Below the pieces are notes generated by a model. The model worked only from the letters and a program-made list of their open reading frames with translations. It did no database searches and was not told the origin of the DNA. 64,000 nucleotides of DNA from Latrodectus hesperus (taxonomy: Eukaryota; Arthropoda; Arachnida; Araneae; Theridiidae), in the NCBI GenBank assembly GCA_037975125.1, contig JAJQOW010000014.1, positions 5,430,785 to 5,494,784 on the forward strand, read 5' to 3'. Below, in pieces: positions 1-13,200 of the stretch. The number at the start of each line of letters is the position of its first letter. Position 1 is the first letter of the stretch. A program made the translations under genes and the position numbers.

Positions 1-116
1 CCTAAATTATATTCTAAGTTAGTTAAGTTTAATTTTTTAAAATTTCTCATTGTTCGTTTAACATGAAAATTTCTTTTAATTTTGTTATTTGTAAATGTAC
101 ATAATATTTTTTCTAG

Positions 117-188
117 TGATCTTCGACACTGTTACTTGAAGAATCTCCCATCTGGTGTCTTTGACAGTCTAGTCAATTTAAAAATATT
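117..188 (+). CDS. Gene A LRR exon 1
   Basis: This is a 72-nt exon between a ttttttctag acceptor and a gtgagt donor. It encodes one LRR (DLRHCYLKNLPSGVF..), with Cys at the Asn-ladder position. It enters and leaves in phase 2 and is 54% identical by hand to the gene B exon at 54266-54337. It is the most 5' exon of gene A visible. Confidence 0.86.
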
Positions 189-3100
189 GTGAGTACATGT
201 TTTCGCTTGATAAATTAACTTCTTATAATGTCATTTTTATTATTATCCAATAATATCCAATAAGAGTAATGAATCTCAATAAGATATAAATTCAAATATA
301 TATTGAAGAAGGTTCATTACTTTTATGTTTATATGTATAAATTTGATATTAATCATAGTAAATATAAAAGTTTTAATCATGTGATAAATTTTTATTTTGA
401 TTAATTAAAATTTCAAGTATACATGCAAAGGAATTTAAGGTGTAATAATTTTTTAACTTGACTCAATTTTCTATAATTTGATGTTGAATATATTTATATT
501 TAAATATGCTTCCAAATTTGCAAAAGAATCAATATTTAAAGATTTGTTTTAAGAAGTTTCAGATATTATCTACCTAGTAGAATAATAAAAGTATTTTCTA
601 TATCTTTATATAACCATAATTCAATATACTAATCTTTGCAAAAATTGTATTCGTGGAGGAAATAAATGTCATGTAAACCTTAAGATTAGCATTCTTTTTT
701 TATAAAATATTAATTAATTCAGTATGTGAATAGTGAGAATATAATAATTAAATAAAAAAATAACAGGTAGGATATAATATATATTCAGAAAATGTTTCGC
801 ATATTTGGATAAATATAAATCATTATTATCGAAATGTGTAAAGCTTTGTAATTCTATACACTATAATGTGTTTTTTTAATTTACATGAAATATATATATT
901 AAATACATTCTTGGTAGTACTTGATAGTTAAATTTTCCTTACCATATTGCAACAATAAATATCATAAAATATGTTCATTTTAAATAAGCAATATATTAAT
1001 AGTACCGTAATATAATGATATAAATATAAATGCTTTTTGATAATATTTTCAAATAAAATTCTCTTTCTTCGCCTTTTACTGTTAAAAAAAATCTCATAAT
1101 AAGCAATGAATGCAAATGAATTTATTTGATATATATTTTATTTACGGATGCATAATTTTCATACAGTAAAATAAATCCATACTCTTTGAAAAATGCAAAT
1201 TATGTAACCTACTATATTGATAAAAATTTAGAAAAATATTTATAATTATTTATTCCCCATTACTATAATTTTTCATATTTTTAGATTCTTGGATCACAAT
1301 CAACTTGGCAGCATAACAAAATTTGTGTTTCAAAAGCTGGTTAATTTAGAAATGCTGTAAGTAATATTTATAATGAGTGTAAACAGAGGTAACGCTTTTA
1401 TTATACATTTAAATTAACCAAAATAAATGTCTAACTAAGATGTAAATAAATCTATTATAAAATTTAACATAGTTTAGCAATAGGAAATAAGGCTGTAAAC
1501 AAGCATATTATAGTTAATTAAACTATATAAATTAAAATTTATATGTTTAGCTACATAAATCAACATTTATATTGTTATTAACATTTACATAGACAGAATT
1601 AAATTAAAAATATTCTTCCTGTTTATATTTGTTTAATGACATATATTTTTGATAATTATTGAATGTTAAAGATACATTAAAAATATGAATTTTTAATATG
1701 TTTGAGCCGTTTCTAAAATGTTTTAGTAAAATACATTTAATAAATGTATACAATTGAATATAAATATCACATTCAGCTTTTGAAAATTTGTATTTAAATT
1801 CTTTTTATGTTAAACCTGGCCATCGTCTGCTATATTGAATGTTGTATTTCGTCTTCAACTTTTGTTGTTCACCGAGTATGATTATTTGCAAATAAGTTAA
1901 TTAAGTTATATTACTTTCTTTAAAAAAGGTAATTTACCTTGTAATGATATGAATTTTCAAAACTCAATTAGAAAAACATCTTTTAATTGTATTTTTAGAA
2001 GCATATATTCTTTCATTTCAAAAATTTCTTCTTTTTTATAGCTCATTTAAAGTGATCTTAAGCTAATAATATGCTTCCGTATTTGTTTTAATCACATACA
2101 TAATCTAACTTAATAAATAATTTATTTGAGATGCTAATAAAAGATTAAAAAATTTCGATAATATTGTATTTAAATTTAAAATAAACTATAATTTTTTTAT
2201 GAAAATTTTACATTATTTCATAATTACGATTCTTTTTTTTTTTTTTTTTTTTTTTTTTGCAAACTGCACCAAACTCGTGTTCATTGATAAGAAACACTAT
2301 GAATAGAAATAATGAAATATGAGTGCTATAAACTAAATCTCACAAATAAAATCTCAAAAAGCTGTAAACTATGTGAAAAAGAAAGGAATATCGGACTAAA
2401 TTTTCTCGGAAAATATTTACTTGCATAATACGTTTAAATATTTTCAATATAAATTTTTTGAATGAAAAGCCTCATTTATATGTAATTTAAGCCTGTTCCT
2501 TTTAAATAAGAGTATTATGATCATGTTCTTCAAATCGTTGTAATGGTGATGAATTATGCTCTTATAAATTTATATTATTATAGCAATTTAATCTGCTATA
2601 AATTTGCGAACAAAATATGATTTTCTTCGCTGCACAGCTAGCATACTTGATTAAGAAAATCCACAAAACATTTTACTATGTTTTAAATGATTGACAAGAG
2701 CAAACATTTTATCTCTAATATTTTGTTTTTTAATGGTTGCTAACATACAATTTACTTTCTTTTTAATGGTTTCTTAAGTCGAAAGCATTCATTACTAAAA
2801 TTGAAACTTAATAATAACAATTAAAATTGACCTTAAAGTTAATACTCAGGTATAAATATATTCAATTTTGCATGTAAATGTTAACAAAAGTCACGTGCAT
2901 TTTGTTTATATTACGTAAAATAATAAGGCAACATATATTTAAAATATAGAACTTGAATACATTAAATAAAATTATGAAAGACATCAATATTTCTAGTAAT
3001 TGCACAAAATTAAGAAATATTTTATTTTTCAGATATTTATCATGGAATCAAATAACAAGTGTTCACTTGGATAACTGGGTAGGAGTTCAGAATCTGAAAT

Positions 3101-4145
3101 CATTGTAAGTAATTTGTGATTACTTTATATAAAAGTTTAAACAATATTTAATAATTTCTATAATATTAAACTCTTCATGTATTTAATTTCTTGTGTATTC
3201 TTTTCAGAGCCTTATCAGAAAACAAAATCAGCGCACTTTATTCTGACTCTTTTGGAAATATGAGCACACTTTTTAAGTTGTAAGTAGTGCAATTTCATTG
3301 TAATAAATATGAAAATAACTTTCTTTTAAAAGAAAAAAATATTTTCCAGTGATTTTTCTGGGAAAGAGAATGAGAAAGAAAGTCATTTTTTTCTCCGACA
3401 CATACATTAAATTATGCTTCTTAGCTTAAGAAACTTGCATGATATGTTCTTTTAAATACAGTTATACACTGGTTCCATCTTTTAAATTACCTTTGTACTA
3501 GAAGTTAAAGTTCAGCATTAAATTTAACGAAATAAATCACTTTTAAAAATGAAACATAAAGTTCATTTTTTATTAACAGTTATAAAATACATTAAATTTC
3601 GATAAGCATAAACGAGATAGTAACTGTGTAAACATGATAAAAATACAGATAGGATAAAATGTATGGAATAATAACTTTGATTTTTGTGTATTAAAGAAAT
3701 TAATTAACATTAAACTTTTTTATAACGCCGGGCACTTGAATAACTAACCCTCGACAACGACAACGTCGGAAATTGCTACTCATTTGTCGTTACCCAGCGG
3801 GCACCTGTGAATCAAGTAACGGAGGCGTTACCCTCGCCATACCACCACAAACCCGTTTATAGGGTGGGCCATCATACGTCATCACAGAAGAAAGGGCAGA
3901 GAAACACAGAGAAAGTAACATCCATGCCCAAACCTATATTCGAACCCGGGACTCCCAGCTCAGGAGTCAGGAACGCTAACTACTCAGCCATCGGCCAGCA
4001 GCACTTCTCGTTTAACAGATTAAAAATTTTGATTGGACAAATGTTTTAAATTTAAAAAGGCAAAAATTAACTTCATATTTACGAATTCGTCTTACATTTT
4101 TTGATAATATTTAAAGTAATAATTAATAGCATTTATTAAACAATA

Positions 4146-4216
<71 letters not shown>

Positions 4217-7200
4217 GCATTCATTTTGTGTGAATCCCGATTTATTATTAACTACAGAAACATTTATTTCGTATTTCTTATGTAACGTGTTCTTGAAATT
4301 GTTTTTAATGATTTTTAAAAACAATTATATGTTTAAATAGAAATTTTTGACTTCTGTATATTCGAAATATTCATTGTTTTCCAGAGATGTACAAGGAAAT
4401 CGCATTAAACATATTGATCCAGAAGCTTTCAGCGGATTGATAAATTTAGAATCACTGTAAGTTAATAATAATTTCGTCTCTTCTGTAAAATGTAAGAGTA
4501 TTACGAATTATAAATAATAGTTTTATTTGTATAATATCTAGATTTAAATTTGTTTTATATTAATTTGCTTATGAAATAAAATTGTACTTCAACTGTAAAT
4601 AGATTAAGAAAATTTTTAACACATAATTAGTTCCTATACAAATTATTTTGCTAGTTAATTTTGTAATCAATATAATTTCCTGGACTAAATTAATTTTCAT
4701 TTTTTGCAGCTAATTTTAAATTTAGAGATATAGTATAAAAGACTTTCTAAGAAATGTTTTTGAATATTAGTGCTGGCATATTTCCATTAACATAACTCTG
4801 AAAATATTATTTATATCAATTGTTATCACTTTTAAAAATTAACTTTTAACATATATATTTGATATAATTTAGTGTAGAAGTTATATGAAGTTTACATTTG
4901 TTCGATATACATTCAATATAATGCTAAAGAGATAGAAAGATAGTTTATTCTAAATATTTTTCCACTTTTAATTCGAAACAGAACTGTTTTTGAAATGCCT
5001 AGATCTAGTAGAAAACAGAAAATTTCTAGGTACTTAAAAAATTCATAATCTTTCCAACTCTTTGTACAAAAGTTTGAAGTATAAGGAATCACATATGTGA
5101 TTTAAATAAATATGTTACGTATTAGTCTTTTCCGGAGTTATAATAAGGGATTAATATTAATATGAATATAAATTAGAAAGTTTGTATTCTAATATTTTTC
5201 TCTGGTTTCATAAATTAGCCATATATTTATGAAATGGGTAAAACCCTAATCAATAGATTTCAAAATACATTAGATTCTCGTACTGTAATTTTACATTCAT
5301 AATCGTGTGAATTTTAAAAACTTGAAGGAATCAGTAAAACAGCTCGTAAAATGCAAAAATATTGTTGTTGTTTCACCAGCATGCTTGAAAATGTGTTAAA
5401 AAATGTATGAATTTTTCGTAATTCAAAATATATATGAATTTTAAAATGCAATAAATTCTCGTTCTGCAATTTTAGATTTATCGTCGTGTGAATTTTAAGA
5501 TCTCGTAGAAACCAGTAAAACAGCTCGTAAAATGCAAAAATATTGTTGTTGTTTCACCAGCATGCTTGAAAATGTGTTAAAAAATGTATGAATTTTTCGT
5601 TATTCAAAATATATATGAATTTTAAAATGCAATAGATTCTCGTACTGCAATTTTAGATTTATCGTCGTGTGAATTTTAAGATCTCGTAGAAACCAGTAAA
5701 ACAGTTCGTAAAATGCAAAAATATTGTTGTTGTTTCACCAGCATGCTTGAAAATGTGTTAAAAATGTATGAATTTTTCGTAATTCAAAATATATATGAAT
5801 TTTAAAATGCAATAGATTCTCGTACTGCAATTTTAGATTTATCGTCGTGTGAATTTTAAGATCTCGGTAGAAACCAGTAAAACAGCTCGTAAAATGCAAA
5901 AATATTGTTGTTGTTTCACCAGCATGCTTGAAAATGTGTTAAAAAATGTATGAATTTTTCGTAATTCAAAATATATATAAATTTTAAAATGCAATGGATT
6001 CTCGTACTGCAATTTTAGATTTATCGTCGTGTGAATTTTAAGATCTCGTAGAAACCAGTAAAACAGTTCGTAAATTGCAAAAATATTGTTGTTGTTTCAC
6101 CAGCATGTTTGAAAATGTGTTAAAAAATGTATGAATTTTTCGTAATTCAAAATATATATGAATTTTAAAATGCAATAGATTCTCGTACTGCAATTTTAGA
6201 TTTATCGTCGTGTGAATTTTAAGATCTCGTAGAAACCAGTAAAACAGCTCGTAAAATGCAAAAATATTGTTGTTGTTGTTCAAGCATGCTTCCCTGTACC
6301 TAGCCTTGACTTTCTAAAATTATTGCATTAGACTATCAAGATTCGATTTTTTTCCAAACTATACTTTCTTTATAAATAATGTATCATAGGAGGAAAATTA
6401 TTTAAATTGTACTATAAGTTAAACAAGCACAAAATAAGATTCATACTTAAAAACAATACTTGCTTTCATTTTATTGATTAAAAATCAGGCAAATTAATCG
6501 TTTGTCTTTTTTTCTATTTAAAAACGATATCTTTAAAAGTACACTTTCCCATTTTTTGATGTATAAAAGCATTTCATTATTTTTTTCTTCAATAAAGCAC
6601 TTTTATCCCGCTAACCATTCAGCTGCTTGTTTTGCGGGTAACCTTTGAAATACAGGGTGATCTTTTTTAAAGTGACAGTGTATGGAGTGCCCTGTAGCGC
6701 GATCTAATAGCCGAAATGGCGCCAAACTTTGATATTTAGACTGATCAAAACACAGGAAAAAGGATTCCGTAAAAAAAATTTTAGTTCCAAAAATCGCCGC
6801 TTGGGCGTTTTGTGATGCTTTACAATGTATAAAATGTGAGAAAAGAACACTACTAACACATACAATTGTACAGGTGAATTATTAATGTGTTTATTTACTA
6901 CATTAACTTCCCCGGTGAAGAATTAGACCACATTCAATGTGAGCACCGTTCTCAGAAATAACACCGTGCATTCTGCGCACAACGTTCTCCACAGCCGTAC
7001 GTAACATATCACGAGGAATATTCCGCACTGTCTTCGTTATTGTTGTCCTTTAGAATAGACAAACTTGATACTCCACCAACATAAACGCACGTTTCGGTAA
7101 CGTGAGAGGCATGGCGACTGGAGCTCGTTTACTTCAGCTGAGATTATTTAACAGAGCTGTCTATTCTACTTGCTTTTACAGCCCCTACTGAGATCGCACA

Positions 7201-10200
7201 ACATTTACATTTTTCTTTGATACCCGTGTTTTATACTAATTCTTGTTATTGTAAGCTACAGTAGCGCTACAAAACGCCCTAGAGGCAACTTTTGGAACTA
7301 AAATTATTTTTTAGGGAATCTTTTTTCTCATGTTTTGATTAGTCTAAATACCAAGTTTGGTGCCATTTCGGCTATTAGATCACTTTACAGGACGCTCCAA
7401 ACACTGTCACTTAAAAAAAAAAAAAAAAAAAAAAAAACATCTTGTACATCGTTTTCTTGTTCCATATCTGAAAGCTCTTTTTGTTCTCAATCACTATACT
7501 CTCATTAATTTCATCTCATCCCATATTCCTTCCATACATGTCTATGTAAAGATTCCTTGAAAGAAATTTCAGTTAGCAATGGGATTATTTGTTGGATTCC
7601 ATGCGTGAGTGACTAATCTTCGCCTATGTCAAGAGGTGAATTACTTCAGTTTTCTTCAGTTACGATGGTTTCTTTCACTGAGTCTGTATGTTGATGTGTT
7701 CTCCCTATTGTCTTTCTATCAATATCATTCCAAGCATTGAGTGACAAATATATTGCTTCCATAAGGTCAATTTCATAAGCAAGCTCCAACTTCAAGCCCA
7801 TAATTACTTTTTGTCATAGTACCATACGGTATTTTCTGTTGAAGATGTTGATTTCACCCTGATCTATGAACTTTAAGACAGAAGTTATTCAAGGCAGGAG
7901 AAACTCCACACGACTAGATTCAAGATGGATGACTTCAGTGTGAGTTATCCAAGATAGAAAAACTTGATATCCAAGATAGAAAAACTGGAAAACTTGAAAA
8001 ACTTCTAATAAAAACGTCGAACTTAGTCTCTCAGTCAATTTTTAAAAATGCTACGCACCATGCAGTGTTTGAGCAATTTGATATATCTAATATTTACATG
8101 TTTTCCTATGAAAAGCGGAGGCAATTTTTGTGTACCAATCATGTTGGCTACGAGAAAGTCAAATGCTTTGCTTCGCTTTTTTAACCATTCTGAAATGTCT
8201 ATTACTTAAATATTTTCCTATGAAAAACAGAAGCAATTTTTGTGTATCAATCGTGTTGACTGTGAGCAACACTAATGATTTGCTTCACTTTTTTACCCCA
8301 TAATATTTATCGACATTAAAATGGAATGTTCTTCATGGTAAAATCTTAAGAAATTAACCTATCTCGTCGGCGTTGAAAATATCTTTTGGGTCGTAAGCAA
8401 AAAGTTGAGATTTCAATTCTCATTTTTTCCATTCAATTTCCTAAATTTCATTCGCAGTTTCACTTTTACCACACAATTTTCTGAAGATCAAAATTGAGCA
8501 ATTTAAAATTTTTTGAGCCAACCGTTATTCAACTTCTTAGCACAAAACAGTTGGATTTATCTGTAATGTCATTGCTATCAACAGGAAAGTTTTTTCTCTC
8601 AAATTTTCAGCCAAGCAAAAAAAAAAAAAACTTTTCTAATTTAGAAAGCTTTAATCTTTGCAATATTTTCGAGAGGGAGCACTTTTGATTGTAGATTCTT
8701 TTTTCGAGGATTTTTTTTCGGAGTTTTAAAAATTGTCAAGAGACTGTTCCCTGCAATTCTATATTTTATTCTGTCTTTAATATTTTTTATCGACTTCTTT
8801 TAGAAGTTTCTTCCCTATTTCGACAGATAAAAATTTCTTTTCTTCAATTGCGACATAGTTCAAGTGCAAAAAACCACAACGGAACCGGTTGATAAACTAA
8901 ACTATATAAAATTGAGTTATTCAAATGAAACTAACCAACGACAAAATAAAACTGAGTTCAAGTTATAAGAGATATTCTCCTCTTTCTATGTTGTTCCGTA
9001 CTGGGACACAAGAGATAATAAGACACCTCGGTTCTTTCCCATCAAATGTCTGTTCCCACTATGCCTGCACTTGAGTCGCTTGGGTGTTCAATAACGGACC
9101 AAGTTCTCAGGCGTTATATGAGAAAGAAATCTAATAAAAAATTGTTATGATATAAAAAAATAAACATATAAAAAATTTAAAAAATATATTATAAAAATAA
9201 AAAAATGAAAAAGAAACTGTTAGTCAGAAACGGAAATTCGCTAAGAAGATATTTTTCAAAATTTTAGTTTGTAAATGGGCATTAAAATTATCCTTTTGTC
9301 TATGGTGCCGGGATAGGAATTAGCCTCTAATTAGTAAAACCGAGTGTTCGTAAATTAGACGTTGGTAAAAATGAGTTTTTACTATATAAATAAATGTAGG
9401 TTTTAATAAACAAAAAAAAATTTTGTTATTAAAATTTATTTGAATGAAAAAGGTTTTCTTATATTTGAATCATCAGTTTCATCTTTCTATCTAAATATTA
9501 TAAATTAAATTTAAATTTAATTTATAATATATATTGATTTAACTATTTATTATTTTCTTTATAGAGATTTAAAAAGAAACGAGCTGAAAAAAATCACGAA
9601 AAATGTATTTGAACCTTTGACATCTTTGGATTACATGTAAGATATTATTTTGTGTGTGTTTATGTCTATATATTAATCAATAAATGTTTTCTTTATTAAT
9701 AAAAAATTACTTTTAAGTTTGAAAATAAATTTGAACTTGATAACCACAGGGTTAACGAAACAATAAAATTTAACAAAATTAATTTTGCTACATTTTAAAA
9801 TGATTCATTTTAACAGGTTTACAAGAATTTAAAAATTATATCAAAGAAGAAAATGATATTAGTGTAAAACATGTATTTTAACTTGAAAATTTATCGTTTT
9901 TTGTTTGAATCGTAGTTTCTGTTTTGTAGTTTTTTTCCGTTACTTATTATGTATACTCTAATATTGCCTCTCGTTAATTCATCATTATTTACACTTCATT
10001 ATTGATATCTAAATTGGTCAACTTAAAATTGTTGCACTATTTTAAATTAATTTTTATTTGTAACTATTATTTTTTTTATATAATACCGTTTATTTTATTG
10101 AGAAAAATCAATATTTATTTTCTTGAAAAATATTTACATTTTCGATAGATTATAAGTATTGAGTTAGCTTGTATAACATTAATAATATGAGCAAATTATG

Positions 10201-13200
10201 TATTTCCGTTTAAAAAAATATTTTTTCAGTTAGAACTCACCTTAGCAATGCTTTTAAAAAGTGACAATTTAAAATTTATCAAACAAAGCACAAAATATCT
10301 TTTACCGATCAATTGTAATGAATCTCCTTAAATATAATCTAATAAACGGCATATTATAGACTGCATAATAAAATTTACGATTTACATAAACTTTTCTAAT
10401 GAGATGCATTTATCTGCATATTAATAATTTGGAAATACATTAGTAATCAATTTATGAGTAAGAGAAAAAATAATGTTTTTTATACAAAATATATTGCTTG
10501 AAATTGATGACTGTGATTTTCTATATTAAAATTTGTTTTGAAGTTTAATTTTTTGCAAAATATATTACAATTTATGAATAAAACCTCTGAAATAATCTTG
10601 CTTTTGATAACAAACTGAATTTTCTTAAAAATTGAAATTACAAGAACAATAGATTATTTTAATTATTATCGATAATATGTAATTGAAGAATTATTTTCAA
10701 CATGAGAATTTATTTTGCATCAAAAAGTAAATACATTATAAACATAAAAATGAATTATTTTACTATTATTCACTTACAAACTCCTAATTTTATTTATTAA
10801 TTTAAATATTTACACGATATAAATAACTTCTAACTTTATTATCATTTGTAAAATCTATTCCCTCAATATTATTTAATTATTTTCTTATTAAAATGTTCAA
10901 TTATACAATGAAAATTAGAAGGCTGAAAATTTTAATTCTTTGAAGTATGTTATATGACACAGTGTTTGATGAAATTGTAAGAATTTATACGAGCAAAATA
11001 GGCATGGGATTAAATACAACTGTTATTTCACAAAACGTATCAGATTTTAAATTTAACACAAAAAAAAATGTATTATATTGAAACATTTTTTTATTTTTAA
11101 AAATGAATATTCTCAAAATGAGAGCTAAATAGTTTACTCCATCCTTCAAATTCATGTCTGATTTTTATTTTATTTTCGTTCATTATATGCGGTTAATATT
11201 ATAATATTTATTTTATACTGTTAAAGGGAAAGGTCAAATTTGGAATTTTATTTACAACTTGAAAAATAATATTTACAGAAGTTTTAAATGTTAACCCTTT
11301 TGCGACGAGTGTTTTTTTATTATTATTTATTATTATTATTTTTTACAACAGAAAAATTTTGGTAGCATAAACTATGAATAGGGCACATTAGAATGCTAAA
11401 ACTAAAATGTTATATTTTTAAGAAAATTTTAAAGTCTGATTTAAGAATAGGACATATATATTCCGATAATAAAATCGGAAGTCAAACTTAGCCACTTACC
11501 AGTTTATTAGAGATAATCCGCTTCCCGAAAGATTTATCTGGCCTTATACTTATAAATCAATCAAAATTTAATCGAAAATAGGCAGTATTTTCCAAAACTA
11601 AACTACATATTTACGTTTATACAGTATGAAAGGAGTTGCTATAAGACTTCAAAAACGCGGGAATAGCATTATGTACAACAGAGCCATCTATGTTCTGTGA
11701 ATGAAAATACCTTAAAAATATTGGCAGGACTGGCTTGCAGTCTCCCATTAGACGACACAGAAGCGTTTCTGTTCCAAAAGAATTTTTTGAAATTCGCTTG
11801 AAACGTATGTGTCCCGTTAGATGCCAAAAGGTTTTACCGCACATGTGCCCGAAAATGTCACTTATTCCCTTTTTGCTAATTATCACCTTTATCAGGAATG
11901 TGGTCTGTGATCGCCAAAGGGTTTTATATAATCGATTATATAGTATCATTTTAAAGTTATTGTCTTGTTTCAGTTATTTTGATGACTTCCATTTGTGCTC
12001 GTTGGCTCTGCATGTGCGTGTTTGTGAACCTCGTGGTGACGGTATCAGCAGCATAGCTCATTTGCTGGACAGTGTGGTGCTTCGGGTCAGTGTGTGGTTG
12101 GTAGCCTTCGTGGCCGGACTGGGGAACGTGGCTGTCCTTGTCGGGAGATTCCTCTTTGCCGAGCCCAATGAAGTGCATTCCTTCTACATAAAGAATCTGT
12201 CCCTCGCCGACCTTCTGATGTCCGTGTACTTATTCATCATAGCTGCTTATGATGTGATATTCAGAGGAGAATATATCCACCACGAGACAAACTGGAGGCA
12301 CAGTTGGCAATGCAATGTTGCTGGCTTCATCTCAACCGTCAGCAGTGAATCCTCCATCTTCATCCTCGGGGTGATTACCATCGACCGGTAAGTGAATTTC
12401 ACAGAGAAATTTGTTGTTAAAAAGTTTGGTAACTTTATTTTATCAAAAAAGTTTTGCCTGTTAGATATTTCCTCATTGGAAAAAATATTTTGAATAACTT
12501 AACTTTACCAACGTAAGAAAAATAATTCATTTGATTATTAAGGAATTATAGTTGTTATATTTTGAGTTCTGATGTATGAATATGCCAGATGATTTAGTTT
12601 AAGATATTTTTTTATCAGAACTTCATCAAAATATTCAGTTATACGATCTATTTAGAGATGTGAGTAAATTTAAAGTAATGATATATTAGTAGATTTGAAC
12701 AATCTTTCCTTCATTTTGTTTTTACAGTTTAAAAGTGTAAAAAAAAATTAGAAATTAAATTTTGCTTTTAAAAATTTTCTCAAAAAATACAAGCGACTCA
12801 AATTTCATTACACATACACACACACACATTTATATATTCAATATATGTGCCTAAAAATATCACAATGATTTTTAACCATGAAATGAAATTTTATTTATTT
12901 TTAATTTCTATATAAAAATAAGTAATAACACACACACACACATACAAGGTTTCCGAAAACGACCGCATAAACTCTGCACAGCTAGATTCCTCGTTGGGAG
13001 TACATAAAGACTCCCCAAAGAAGCGTTCCTGTGCGATCCCTAGTTTACGAGAAAAATAAAGTATGACGTTCGGTGCAAGAAAAAAATGACGATAATGTTT
13101 AAAACATTCACCGCGCATATCGCGTCATTAATGCGCGCCATGGAAGGACGTTAAGCTGCCGTTGAACTGGTATTTAAAAGGCTGCATCTTGCAGCTACCG

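Noticed and set aside
5243..6290. Regular repeat array considered as CRISPR
   Set aside because: Units are 181 bp with no short-repeat/unique-spacer structure, in an animal intron. It is satellite DNA.
11735..12391. A 218-codon frame suggesting a gene A isoform with an alternative N-terminus
   Set aside because: The part before 11974 has no resemblance to LGRs. A pyrimidine-rich acceptor sits at 11973, and gene B begins the homologous exon at exactly the same residue (YFDDF). The extension is open intron sequence.
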